This document shows, piece after piece, positions 43,959 through 51,510 of a stretch of 64,000 nt of DNA. Under the pieces are notes generated by a model, which saw only the letters and a list, made by a program, of their open reading frames with translations, was not told where the DNA came from and searched no databases. The stretch is from Asticcacaulis sp. AC466 (GTDB lineage Bacteria; Pseudomonadota; Alphaproteobacteria; Caulobacterales; Caulobacteraceae): NCBI RefSeq assembly GCF_000495815.1, contig NZ_AWGE01000007.1, positions 186,001 through 250,000 on the forward strand, read 5' to 3'. Positions within the stretch are counted from its first letter, which is position 1, and each line of letters starts with the position of its first letter. Made by a program: the position numbers and the translations under genes.

Positions 43959-44786
43959 GTGATCCCTTCAGATGATCTTAGATTGGAAATCGAAAGCTAT
44001 CTTGGCTTTCTGATCGATCATGATCTGGAAGACGCCTATGAAGCAGAGCCTATTAATCGGACTCTGTCGGAAAATAAACACGCATTTAAGCGTGCCGTTG
44101 CGGCACCCGCGCAAATTCCCGTTACACCTGTGCAGGCGGGACACAATGTCAGCCAGCTCAGACCGCAAAGCCTTGCCCATATTGAGCTTGGGACAATGCT
44201 GCAAGAAGCGCGTCAACGCGCCGGCGCAGCGCGTACGCTGGACGAGCTCTACGCCGAACTCGACGCGTTTCAACACATGCCTCTGCGCCATGAAGGCGGT
44301 AAGGGCATAGTGAAGGTTCGCGGAAACCCGACACCGGAGCTTTTGGTTATCGGCGAATGCCCCGATGCCGAAGAAGATGCGGCCGGCACTGCCTTTGCGG
44401 GCAAGGCCGGTGACATGATGGACAAGGCACTCAAAGCGGCGGGCGTGTTCGAAAAAAGCCTCTTGAGTGGCTGCGTATTCTGGCGCCCGGCGGGCGGCAG
44501 GCCCCTGACCGCCGAGGACGTTAGCCTGAACGCGCCCTTCGTTCAGGCCTTGATACGGCTGTCCGCGCCCAAGGCGATTTTGCTTTTGGGGGCCTCCGCC
44601 GTGTCTTGCGTCCTCAACATGGATCAGAGCCTGGCCAAGCTGCGCGGCCAAATTCTCAGTCATGGCGACACACCGAAGATACCGGTCATGACCAGCTACC
44701 CCCCGAACTTTCTGCTACGCCAACCGCATGCCAAGGGATTGTTCTGGAAGGATTTACTGACCTTGGTCGTAAAATCCGGACTTTGA
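43959..44786 (+). CDS. Uracil-DNA-glycosylase-fold protein with degenerate active site
   Basis: 275 residues, GTG start. The C-terminal 170 residues align with family 4/5-type UDGs: LDELYAELDAF, ELLVIGECPDAEEDAAGTAFAGKAGDMMDKAL, FWRPAGGRPLTAEDV, APKAILLLGASAV and LLRQPHAKGLFWKDLL. The key marks are changed. Motif A, usually GEAPG, is GECPD (132-136), and the motif B His of HP is Tyr247 (TSYPPN). The N-terminal Fe-S cysteine expected before the fold reads M/P instead. It may have lost glycosylase activity or act on another substrate. A 100-residue N-terminal extension is unique. The next gene is the lytic transglycosylase. Confidence 0.78.
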   Translation: MIPSDDLRLEIESYLGFLIDHDLEDAYEAEPINRTLSENKHAFKRAVAAPAQIPVTPVQAGHNVSQLRPQSLAHIELGTMLQEARQRAGAARTLDELYAELDAFQHMPLRHEGGKGIVKVRGNPTPELLVIGECPDAEEDAAGTAFAGKAGDMMDKALKAAGVFEKSLLSGCVFWRPAGGRPLTAEDVSLNAPFVQALIRLSAPKAILLLGASAVSCVLNMDQSLAKLRGQILSHGDTPKIPVMTSYPPNFLLRQPHAKGLFWKDLLTLVVKSGL

Positions 44787-45019
44787 AATCGCGAACCAAA
44801 CTCACGCATCAAAACTTTGTTATACCCCAAAAAGGCACGCGGGCTTGCCATATTTCAGGCCGCCGGTCAGTGTATGGGTGTAAGGCGGCAAGGGGTTAAG
44901 CCTTGCCAGAAAATTAATCTTTGATTAGTCTCGCTAACTGTCTTGACGGCAATCAAGCGACCCAGGCGCCCTAGACTTCCGGCCTTGTCGCGTCCGTCTT
45001 TGTAACCAAGGAAGCCGTT

Positions 45020-47455
45020 TTGACGTCAACCCGTACCCTGCTTAGTCTGACAGCGCTGGCATTTGCGCTCATGGTGTCAACACCAGCAAATGCGGCCCTG
45101 GAACCGGCATCGGCCCATACCAGCGCCAAAAAGAAAGCCGCCACTAATAAGGCTCCGGTGAAGAAGGCCGCGGAGACGCACGCTGGCAAAAAAAGTGGCA
45201 AGACAACGGATACGGACGACGAGGTAAAATCCACCAAAAGTAAAAAGAGCGAAGCGACCGACGTTAAGTCCTCCAAGGCGAGCAAATCCGCCAAGTCAAA
45301 AGAGACGGCAAAGGCCGATGACAACGACGATGCACCGGTAGCTAAAAAGTCCAAGGCGAAGGACACCGCTGAAGCGGGCCGCAGCAGGAAAAGCAAAAAA
45401 ACGGATACAGCCGACACCGCCTCCTCCCACAAGGGTAAGAAGGGCGATGGCGAGAATGCACCGATAAAAACCGGCAAAAAAGCCGAGCTGGCAGAAGCGA
45501 AATCGTCAAAGACGAAAAAGAAAATCTCGGACGAGGCGACCGAAGCGCCGCCGACAAAAAAGGGCAAAAAGACGGAGTTAGCGACGGGCTCCGGCAAAAA
45601 GACCAAAGGTAAATCGACAGAAGTCGCCGACGCTGCGCCGTCCAGAAAGAAAAATGCAGGCAAGTCATCTGAAAAAGCTGACGAAAAGCCTGTCATCAAG
45701 GTTGCCAACGCCAAAGCCAATCCAACAGCGCCTGTCCTCAAATCGACTGCCCTCGCAGTAAGCGCTCCGTCTGCCGATACGGCCCAGATGCCAGAGCCTA
45801 TGCCGGTATTGAACGCCGCGCCCCTACCCTACCATCTGGTGGCCGGCCAAGGCACACCGATCCCGCCTACACCTTTAAACGCCGTTCTGGCCGCAAATGA
45901 TGCGCAAATCTACCAAACGGCCTTTAACCTGATTGACCAGGGTGACTATGCTGGCGCGGATGCACAACTGGCCACGGTTACCGACCGTAGCCTTATGGGC
46001 TACGCCCTGTATCACAAGCTGTTCAGCCGCGGCTATAACTCCACCTACGAAGAACTGATGGCGTGGCTGGCGGCTTATGGCGACCATCCTCAGGCCATGA
46101 AGGTATGGAACCTGGCGAAACGAAAGAAGCCGGAAGGCGCGCCTGATCCAGCCTTTCCGCGCCTGAACGCCGCCCCACTTGCAGCGAGCGCCGGCATTCC
46201 ACTGGCTAGCCTGACCACCTTTTCGTCAAGCAGCCGCGTAGACGGCCGTGATGCCCTAACACCGGAAGAAGATTCGCTCACGCCGAAATCGGCGCGTTCG
46301 GCCTATAATAACAACCAGCTCGCCCAGGCCGTGAAACTGGGCCGCAAGATTGGCGACCACTGGGTTGCCGGCCTCGCCAGTTGGCGTCTGAAACGCTACG
46401 ATGAAGCCCTGGCCGAATTCAAGTTCGTCAGTTCCGATCCGAGCGCCAATGCGTGGACGCAATCAAGCGGCGCCTACTGGGCGGCTCGATGCGCGCAAAA
46501 ACTCGGCCGAACGGACGACACCCAGACGTTCCTCCAACTGGCGGCCAGTTTCCCCTTTACCTTCTATGGACTTCTGGCAGAGCAGCGCCTTGGCGTCACC
46601 CCAGCCGTGCAACTGGCTCAAAAAGGGCTGCCGCCCACCTTTAGCCGCGCCGAGCGCAGCGTCCTGACGGCCAGCCTGACGAGCGATTTCGCCTGGACCA
46701 GCACAAACGCGCGCGCACAGCGCCTGAACGCTTTGGTCCAGGTCGGTCGCACCGAAGATGCCAAGGATGAATTGCAGGCGGCAATCCAATCGTCGGTGAG
46801 CGGCGCGGAACGCGATCAATGGCTGGCTTTTGGCACGCGCACCCACGTACCCTATACGCAGTTGAAAGCAACGGACCGCCTGTTCGACGTCACACTTTAC
46901 CCCCTCCCCGACATCTCGCCGCGCGGCGGATTCGTCGTCGACAAGGCGCTGATCTTCGCCATCGCGCGCAAGGAGAGCAAGTTCGATGCCGAGGCCCATT
47001 CATACGCTGGCGCCTACGGTCTTATGCAGCTTATGCCGGCGACGGCAGCCTTGATCGAAGGTGACAACAGCTTCAACAGCAAGCCGAAACAGCTTTTGAA
47101 GCCGTCCGTTAACCTGCACGTCGGTCAAAATTACATTATGCGCCTGCAAGGGTCTTCAATCATCAACGGCGACCTGCTGCGGACCATTGCGGCCTACAAT
47201 GCCGGTGCGCGCCCTGTGAAGGATGCCATCGACTCGCTGGGCAATGAGGCCGATTCTCTATTGGTGATGGAATCGATTCCCGTGGCTCAGACGCGTCAAT
47301 ATGTCGAGGAAGTCGTTGCGAATTACTGGATCTATCGTCAGATCATGGGCAAGGACAGCAAGACGCTCGCCCTTGCCGCCAATGATGCGCGCATCGTGGA
47401 TCTCACGGCGGACGCCCCGGCACCCGCTTCGGCAGTGGCACTGGCCGACAAGTAG
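45020..47455 (+). CDS. Soluble lytic murein transglycosylase with Lys-rich spacer
   Basis: 811 residues, TTG start at 45020 with AAGGAAG seven bases upstream. Signal peptide (residues 1-25, cleavage after ANA). Residues about 30-235 are a Lys/Ser/Ala/Thr/Asp-rich low-complexity spacer. Then comes an alpha-superhelical Slt70-like U-domain (about 270-600) and the catalytic SLT domain with E652 in IARKESKF, AYGLMQLMPATA and AYNAGARPV. It cleaves the MurNAc-GlcNAc bond in the periplasm, yielding anhydromuropeptides that the AmpG-like carrier could import. The spacer is not seen in E. coli Slt70. Confidence 0.93.
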   Translation: MTSTRTLLSLTALAFALMVSTPANAALEPASAHTSAKKKAATNKAPVKKAAETHAGKKSGKTTDTDDEVKSTKSKKSEATDVKSSKASKSAKSKETAKADDNDDAPVAKKSKAKDTAEAGRSRKSKKTDTADTASSHKGKKGDGENAPIKTGKKAELAEAKSSKTKKKISDEATEAPPTKKGKKTELATGSGKKTKGKSTEVADAAPSRKKNAGKSSEKADEKPVIKVANAKANPTAPVLKSTALAVSAPSADTAQMPEPMPVLNAAPLPYHLVAGQGTPIPPTPLNAVLAANDAQIYQTAFNLIDQGDYAGADAQLATVTDRSLMGYALYHKLFSRGYNSTYEELMAWLAAYGDHPQAMKVWNLAKRKKPEGAPDPAFPRLNAAPLAASAGIPLASLTTFSSSSRVDGRDALTPEEDSLTPKSARSAYNNNQLAQAVKLGRKIGDHWVAGLASWRLKRYDEALAEFKFVSSDPSANAWTQSSGAYWAARCAQKLGRTDDTQTFLQLAASFPFTFYGLLAEQRLGVTPAVQLAQKGLPPTFSRAERSVLTASLTSDFAWTSTNARAQRLNALVQVGRTEDAKDELQAAIQSSVSGAERDQWLAFGTRTHVPYTQLKATDRLFDVTLYPLPDISPRGGFVVDKALIFAIARKESKFDAEAHSYAGAYGLMQLMPATAALIEGDNSFNSKPKQLLKPSVNLHVGQNYIMRLQGSSIINGDLLRTIAAYNAGARPVKDAIDSLGNEADSLLVMESIPVAQTRQYVEEVVANYWIYRQIMGKDSKTLALAANDARIVDLTADAPAPASAVALADK

Positions 47456-47463
47456 CGGCCGAG

Positions 47464-48138
47464 TTACACCGTTTTTTTTGTCGGCGGCTTCGGCGGCACA
47501 CCCAACAGATAGGCGATAAAGCGGAAGGCTTTTCCCATGACTCTCAAAGACCAACCGCGCGCGTGAAACCGGTCTGCGCTAGTTGTGAGGGACGCCGCCA
47601 TGGGACGCAGGCGCGCCCGGCCAAGAGCCATGGACAGAGCAACATCCTCAAAGGCGGCCTGATCCTTGTATCCGCCGGCACTGTCATACAAGGCCCGCGA
47701 CAACAGCAAGCCATGGTCCCCACTCGGCATGGCCAGCCAGCGTGCCCGCACTGCCAGCATTTCGGCCCAGAAGCCGACCAGCCAGGACGGGTCGTCGAAA
47801 CGCAGGTGGAAGTATCCCGCCTGGAGCGGATAGTTCTTGATATGGGCCTGCACCTGATCCATCCAGCCATCACCCAGGTGTGAATCGGCATGCAAAATGA
47901 GCAGCCAATCACCGCGCGCCGCCCGACACCCCTGCCACAACTGCAATCCGCGTTCGTGGTCCGTTTTGATAATGTGACAGCCCGTCGAATCGGCGATCTC
48001 CAGGGTCGCATCTTCCGATCCGCCGTCGACTATGACCACTTCCTTGATCAAACCCTCCACCACACCGGGCACCAAGGCGGATAGGGTCCGCGCCAGGTGG
48101 TCTTCGTCGTTGAGGGTGGGCATGACAACGGAAATCAA
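47464..48138 (-). CDS. Family 2 glycosyltransferase
   Basis: 224 residues, a single GT-A domain: ISVVMPTLNDEDHLARTL, VVIVDGGSEDATLEIAD, and the metal-binding DxD-like LILHADSHLGDGW. A C-terminal GDHGLLLSR and a hydrophobic stretch (RFIAYLLGV) may touch the membrane. Donor and acceptor are not deducible. It overlaps the upstream RNA methyltransferase by 4 bases (ATGA), though no functional link is obvious. Convergent with the transglycosylase, 8 bases away. Confidence 0.85.
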   Translation of the reverse strand: MISVVMPTLNDEDHLARTLSALVPGVVEGLIKEVVIVDGGSEDATLEIADSTGCHIIKTDHERGLQLWQGCRAARGDWLLILHADSHLGDGWMDQVQAHIKNYPLQAGYFHLRFDDPSWLVGFWAEMLAVRARWLAMPSGDHGLLLSRALYDSAGGYKDQAAFEDVALSMALGRARLRPMAASLTTSADRFHARGWSLRVMGKAFRFIAYLLGVPPKPPTKKTV

Positions 48139-49373
48139 CGCGAAAACACCCCTATCAACTCAACATGGCTTGACCACAAGAACTGATCGATTGGCGTCAC
48201 CCTGTCCAGCGAAAAACCAGCGGCGGTAAGGATTTTGGCGTCGCGCACAAAGGTGGCCGGATTACAGCTTACGGCCACGACACGCGGCACAGACGAGCGG
48301 GCAATTTCCATGCTTTGTGCTTCGGCGCCGGCGCGCGGCGGATCGAACACAACGGCGTCCAGCCCCTTCATTTCTTCCGCCAACAATGGCCGGCGAAACA
48401 GGTCGCGCGCTTCGGCGGTAATGGTTTTCAGCCCCGGTGCCGTGCCAATGGCGGTTTTCAGCGCGGCGACGGCGGGCGCGGCACCATCGGCGGCATAGAC
48501 AACCGCCTGCTCCGCCAACGGAAAGGTGAAGGTGCCAGCCCCACAAAATAGATCCGCGACGCGCTTCGCCTGGCTGATACCCTCCATGACCAGGCGCACC
48601 ATGTCGGTTTCCGACGACTGACTGGCCTGCAAAAACGGGCCGATCGGCAATCCGACCCGCGCCTTGCCGAACCGGACCACCGGCGTGCGCGCCATATATA
48701 GCATGTCGTCCCCCATGGTGACGCGGGCGAAGTCGGCTTCCGCGGCGTCCATGGCGATATTCATGCGTGCATCGGCTGACAATCCGCCGGACTTGCTACG
48801 CTCGACGCCGGAAATATCGATATCGAGCCCGGTTAGCGACGTCGTAACATGGAGGATCGGCGCCGATTTCGGGTGTTCGAACAGATAGCCCGCCAGTTTT
48901 TTCAGTTGCGGCAAGGCAGCAACGATTGCCGGATCGGAAATCGGGCATTCGCGAATCGCGACCAGATTCCACGACTTGCGCGCCTTGAACCCCAGCTCGA
49001 CCTGTTTGCCGATCTTGCGGGCATGCAGCCCGACACGACGACGGCTGGCGGGAGGCGTAGTGAGGATGGGTGCGACCTCGACATCGAATCCCGCATGTTT
49101 CATCGTTGCGACGACGGCCTCTCGCTTCCATTCGCTGTAAGCAGGCAGGCGCCAATGTTGCAGTGCGCATCCTCCGCACGCGCTGAAATGGCTACAGGGC
49201 GGAACAACGCGATCGGGGCTAGCCTCGATTACGTCCACCAGTTCAAGCCGCTCCTTGCCTTGCCGCACCGTCACGCGCTCGCCAGCCAGCGTAAGCGGCA
49301 CAACCAACCCGCCGGTCGTCAGCCCGTCGCCCTGGAAGCCGACCTTGTTTATAAGCGCTTCGAAATCCGCCAT
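48135..49373 (-). CDS. TrmA/RumA-family RNA (uracil-5-)methyltransferase
   Basis: 412 residues. N-terminal OB/TRAM-like region (about 1-60), then the 4Fe-4S cluster cysteines of RumA type (PPCSHFSACGGCALQH; the fourth Cys in IRECPIS). The SAM-binding region is VADLFCGAGTFTFPLA (about 292-307), then VVFDPPRAGA, and the catalytic Cys lies in VAVSCNPATFVRD. The C-terminal Glu is in HVELIGVF. It methylates C5 of uracil in rRNA or tRNA; RlmD, RlmC or TrmA-like specificity cannot be set from sequence alone. ATGA overlap with the GT2 gene. Confidence 0.92.
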   Translation of the reverse strand: MADFEALINKVGFQGDGLTTGGLVVPLTLAGERVTVRQGKERLELVDVIEASPDRVVPPCSHFSACGGCALQHWRLPAYSEWKREAVVATMKHAGFDVEVAPILTTPPASRRRVGLHARKIGKQVELGFKARKSWNLVAIRECPISDPAIVAALPQLKKLAGYLFEHPKSAPILHVTTSLTGLDIDISGVERSKSGGLSADARMNIAMDAAEADFARVTMGDDMLYMARTPVVRFGKARVGLPIGPFLQASQSSETDMVRLVMEGISQAKRVADLFCGAGTFTFPLAEQAVVYAADGAAPAVAALKTAIGTAPGLKTITAEARDLFRRPLLAEEMKGLDAVVFDPPRAGAEAQSMEIARSSVPRVVAVSCNPATFVRDAKILTAAGFSLDRVTPIDQFLWSSHVELIGVFSR

Positions 49374-49560
49374 ATCCGACCTTTTGAAAGAGACGCCCGC
49401 TTAAACGACACCGGCTAAAATGCAAGGTGAAAGACCCGCTGGCCGCAAATCGGTCGCTTTTTTACCGATATTTTGCGTAACCTAGCCAAAATCCGCATCA
49501 GGACATTTTTTGCTACAGGTGATATAGTTAACAAACACACTCGTCTTCGGAGGTTAAGAT

Positions 49561-50118
49561 ATGCCACGTTCCTATCCGGCCCCGGTTCAGCAAAATCGTC
49601 ATTTCTCTGTCCTCCTCGGTATTATAGCCTTAGGCACACTGGTGGCGCTTCCTTGCGCGGCACTGGCTCAGGCTTATAACGACACAGCTTACGCATCTGA
49701 TAGTTACGACAGTTACAATACGCCGCCCGTCGATGGCGATGATGATGACGCCTATTACAATAGTCCGGATTATATAGATGAGGCCGGGGTTCCGTATGCC
49801 GGCAGGGATTTGGGCTATGACTATCTCGACAACGAATATTATCGCTATGACGGTCAACCGGTGCAGGATCGCCGCGCCCGTGAACAGGATGGCTGGCGCG
49901 ATGGTGTCCTGCATACACCTCCGCGCGGCTATCGCTGGCGCAGTTGGTATGATCGCGGCTGTGGATGCACGCGCGGCTCTTATTACCGCGTCTACAATTC
50001 ATGGGGTGAGCATGAATACCGGCAGATCTATCGCGGGAACACCTACAGTTACAATCGCGGCTATTCGTATGACCGAACCTACGATCCGCGGAGTAGCTAT
50101 AGCTATCGGCGGTATTGA
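49561..50118 (+). CDS. Secreted Tyr/Asp/Arg-rich protein
   Basis: 185 residues. Signal peptide with a hydrophobic stretch (about 17-36) ending ALAQA, then a mature chain extremely rich in Tyr, Asp and Arg, with an acidic stretch (DGDDDDAYY) and a compact basic-aromatic region around RGYRWRSWYDRGCGCTRGSYYR. The mature chain has two Cys (GCGC), plus one in the signal region. The GYRWR-type segment recalls RcnB-family periplasmic proteins, but the match is weak. Good ribosome binding site CGGAGG precedes the ATG. Followed by two glycine-zipper proteins with similar composition. Confidence 0.78.
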   Translation: MPRSYPAPVQQNRHFSVLLGIIALGTLVALPCAALAQAYNDTAYASDSYDSYNTPPVDGDDDDAYYNSPDYIDEAGVPYAGRDLGYDYLDNEYYRYDGQPVQDRRAREQDGWRDGVLHTPPRGYRWRSWYDRGCGCTRGSYYRVYNSWGEHEYRQIYRGNTYSYNRGYSYDRTYDPRSSYSYRRY

Positions 50119-50193
50119 GGTTTACGCCACGCTTACGCTAGTGACCTAAAAAGGCATTCAAAATTGCAAGCTTAAACGGTTAATCTTCTGGCC

Positions 50194-50209
50194 TGAACGA
50201 AGATGAACG
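50194..50209 (+). promoter_or_regulatory. 10-bp-phased direct repeat upstream of the first glycine-zipper gene
   Basis: TGAACG (50194-50199), four bases, TGAACG (50204-50209). The same element recurs at 50866-50880 before the second glycine-zipper gene. Repeats spaced by one helical turn are typical of OmpR/PhoB-family response regulator sites. It lies 102 bases upstream of the GTG start at 50312. Confidence 0.55.
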
Positions 50210-50311
50210 GACCACTCAAATCCCATTCATCTTGCCGCCTCTATTGTGGGCGTCACAAACGGTGCAGTTCGCCTTCTCTCTAACTGGCCGTCTCAGTGAA
50301 GGAGATTTATT

Positions 50312-50791
50312 GTGATTAAGCTTTCGCATAAGATTATAATGTCAGCCGCCGCCTTGACGGCAGCTGCGGCAATTGCCGTTCCGGCCTCCGCGAGCTGCTA
50401 CCGCGACAGCAACGCAGATGGGGCGATTGTCGGGGCGATCGCCGGCGCAGCTATTGGTAACGCTGCGTCTGGACGCCATAACCGTGGCGGCGGCACGGCC
50501 GCCGGCGCTGTACTGGGGGCCGTCGTTGGCGCCTCGATAGATAATAATAACGACCGTTGCTATAATGATGGTCGTTACCGTGACAGCCGCTATCGCGGCG
50601 ACGACTATTACCGCAGTAGTGGATATTACCGCGACGATGGGTACTATCCGCCCCAAAGATACTACAATTCCGGGTATCGCACGCAAGTCTACGTTGAACC
50701 CAGAGAATATTACTACGTGGAACGCCGCGAATACCGCGACCGCTATTATGACCGCCGAAATTACCACCATTATCGCCACGACCGGTGGTGA
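50312..50791 (+). CDS. Glycine-zipper (2TM-like) protein with Tyr/Arg-rich tail
   Basis: 159 residues, GTG start at 50312 with AAGGAG 12 bases upstream. Signal peptide ends ASAS. The glycine zipper (about residues 36-76) is DGAIVGAIAGAAIGNAASG and GTAAGAVLGAVVGASIDN, which pairs helices in the membrane or outer membrane. The tail (about 80-159) is dominated by Tyr, Arg, Asp and ends YRHDRW. Two mature cysteines flank the zipper (residues 29 and about 82), a possible disulfide. Glycine-zipper 2TM proteins are often envelope-stress products. Terminator at 50811-50848. Paralogue at 50966. Confidence 0.82.
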   Translation: MIKLSHKIIMSAAALTAAAAIAVPASASCYRDSNADGAIVGAIAGAAIGNAASGRHNRGGGTAAGAVLGAVVGASIDNNNDRCYNDGRYRDSRYRGDDYYRSSGYYRDDGYYPPQRYYNSGYRTQVYVEPREYYYVERREYRDRYYDRRNYHHYRHDRW

Positions 50792-50810
50792 TAAGGTAAT
50801 ATGAAATGAA

Positions 50811-50848
50811 AAAGCCCCTGGTGAAACCAGGGGCTTTTTCTTTTTTTT
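50811..50848 (+). terminator. Intrinsic terminator after first glycine-zipper gene
   Basis: A perfect 9-bp stem (50813-50821 with 50827-50835) with a 5-base loop, extended by A/T pairs, is followed by a long T-run to 50848. It ends transcription of the gene at 50312-50791, so the second glycine-zipper gene needs its own promoter. Confidence 0.93.
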
Positions 50849-50865
50849 CAACTTTGTTACCGGGA

Positions 50866-50880
50866 TGAACGGAGATGAAC
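50866..50880 (+). promoter_or_regulatory. 10-bp-phased direct repeat upstream of the second glycine-zipper gene
   Basis: TGAACG (50866-50871), four bases, TGAAC (50876-50880). It matches the element at 50194-50209 at 14 of 15 positions and lies 86 bases upstream of the ATG at 50966. It comes just after the terminator of the first gene, so it is in the right place to control a separate transcript. Confidence 0.55.
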
Positions 50881-50965
50881 AAAGTTATCAAGTCTTGTTC
50901 ATATTGCGCCACGTATGGTGGAGACATCAGCAGAGGCGATGACGCCGATGCGGGAGGCAAAGCAC

Positions 50966-51433
50966 ATGACACAGATGTCCAATACCAAGAAGATAATTGT
51001 TTCCGCCCTGGTCTCGACCGCCCTTATCGGCTTGGCCTTACCCGGTATCGCCGCAGCCGGCCAATGTGGCGACAAAAAAACCGATGGCGCCGTACTGGGC
51101 GCAGTAGCCGGCGGTCTGATTGGCGGCAGTGCCGCAAATACGCGCAACAAGGGCGCTGGCACGGTCCTAGGTGCCGTCGTCGGCGCTGCGGTCGGCTCCT
51201 CGATTGCCAAGAACAATAGCAAGGCCTGCGACGGGCGCTACGCCTATAATGATCGTTACGATAACCGCTACGACAACCGTTATGACAACCGCTACGACAA
51301 TCGTTGGGATCGCCGGGATGATCGTTGGGACCGTCGCGATGATCGCCGGGACGATAGATACGATCGCCGTGACGACAGGCATGATCGCCGTGACGACCGC
51401 CGTGACGACCGCTATCGCGATGATCGTTGGTAA
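50966..51433 (+). CDS. Glycine-zipper protein with Asp/Arg repeat tail
   Basis: 155 residues from the ATG at 50966 (GGGAGGC eight bases upstream). Signal peptide ends GIAAAG. Glycine zipper (about 40-80): DGAVLGAVAGGLIGGSAAN and GAGTVLGAVVGAAVGSSIAKN, the same layout as the preceding gene, with two cysteines in matching places. The tail is a tandem array of YDNR and RRDD units ending in RDDRW, highly charged and disordered. Like its neighbour it is probably anchored in the outer membrane or periplasm. Terminator at 51456-51490. The repeat DNA can mutate by slippage. Confidence 0.82.
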   Translation: MTQMSNTKKIIVSALVSTALIGLALPGIAAAGQCGDKKTDGAVLGAVAGGLIGGSAANTRNKGAGTVLGAVVGAAVGSSIAKNNSKACDGRYAYNDRYDNRYDNRYDNRYDNRWDRRDDRWDRRDDRRDDRYDRRDDRHDRRDDRRDDRYRDDRW

Positions 51434-51452
51434 ACCAGCTACCACGATAAAG

Positions 51453-51490
51453 AAAACGCCCGGGCCCTCCCCCTGCCCGGGCGTTTTTTA
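51453..51490 (+). terminator. Intrinsic terminator after second glycine-zipper gene
   Basis: A 9-bp GC-rich stem (51456-51464 with 51476-51484) with an 11-base C-rich loop is followed by six T. It also sits just past the stop of the convergent GT2-GtrA gene at 51511. Confidence 0.9.
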
Positions 51491-51510
51491 TTTTCCATAT
51501 CTGCGGCCAA

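Noticed and set aside
44943-44977. TTGACGG followed by CCTAGACT before the transglycosylase, resembling a Caulobacter housekeeping promoter
   Set aside because: The spacing between the two boxes is about 20 bases, too long for the 10-14 expected between those elements.
44971-45741. A 256-codon hydrophobic Phe/Leu/Ser-rich frame antisense to the Lys-rich spacer of the transglycosylase
   Set aside because: Complement of AAG/AAA codons gives Phe/Leu, so hydrophobicity is an artefact; no start signal.
51258-51420. Short tandem repeats that might be taken for a CRISPR array
   Set aside because: Units are 12-15 bases, in frame, code for Asp/Arg repeats and have no spacers; no cas genes.
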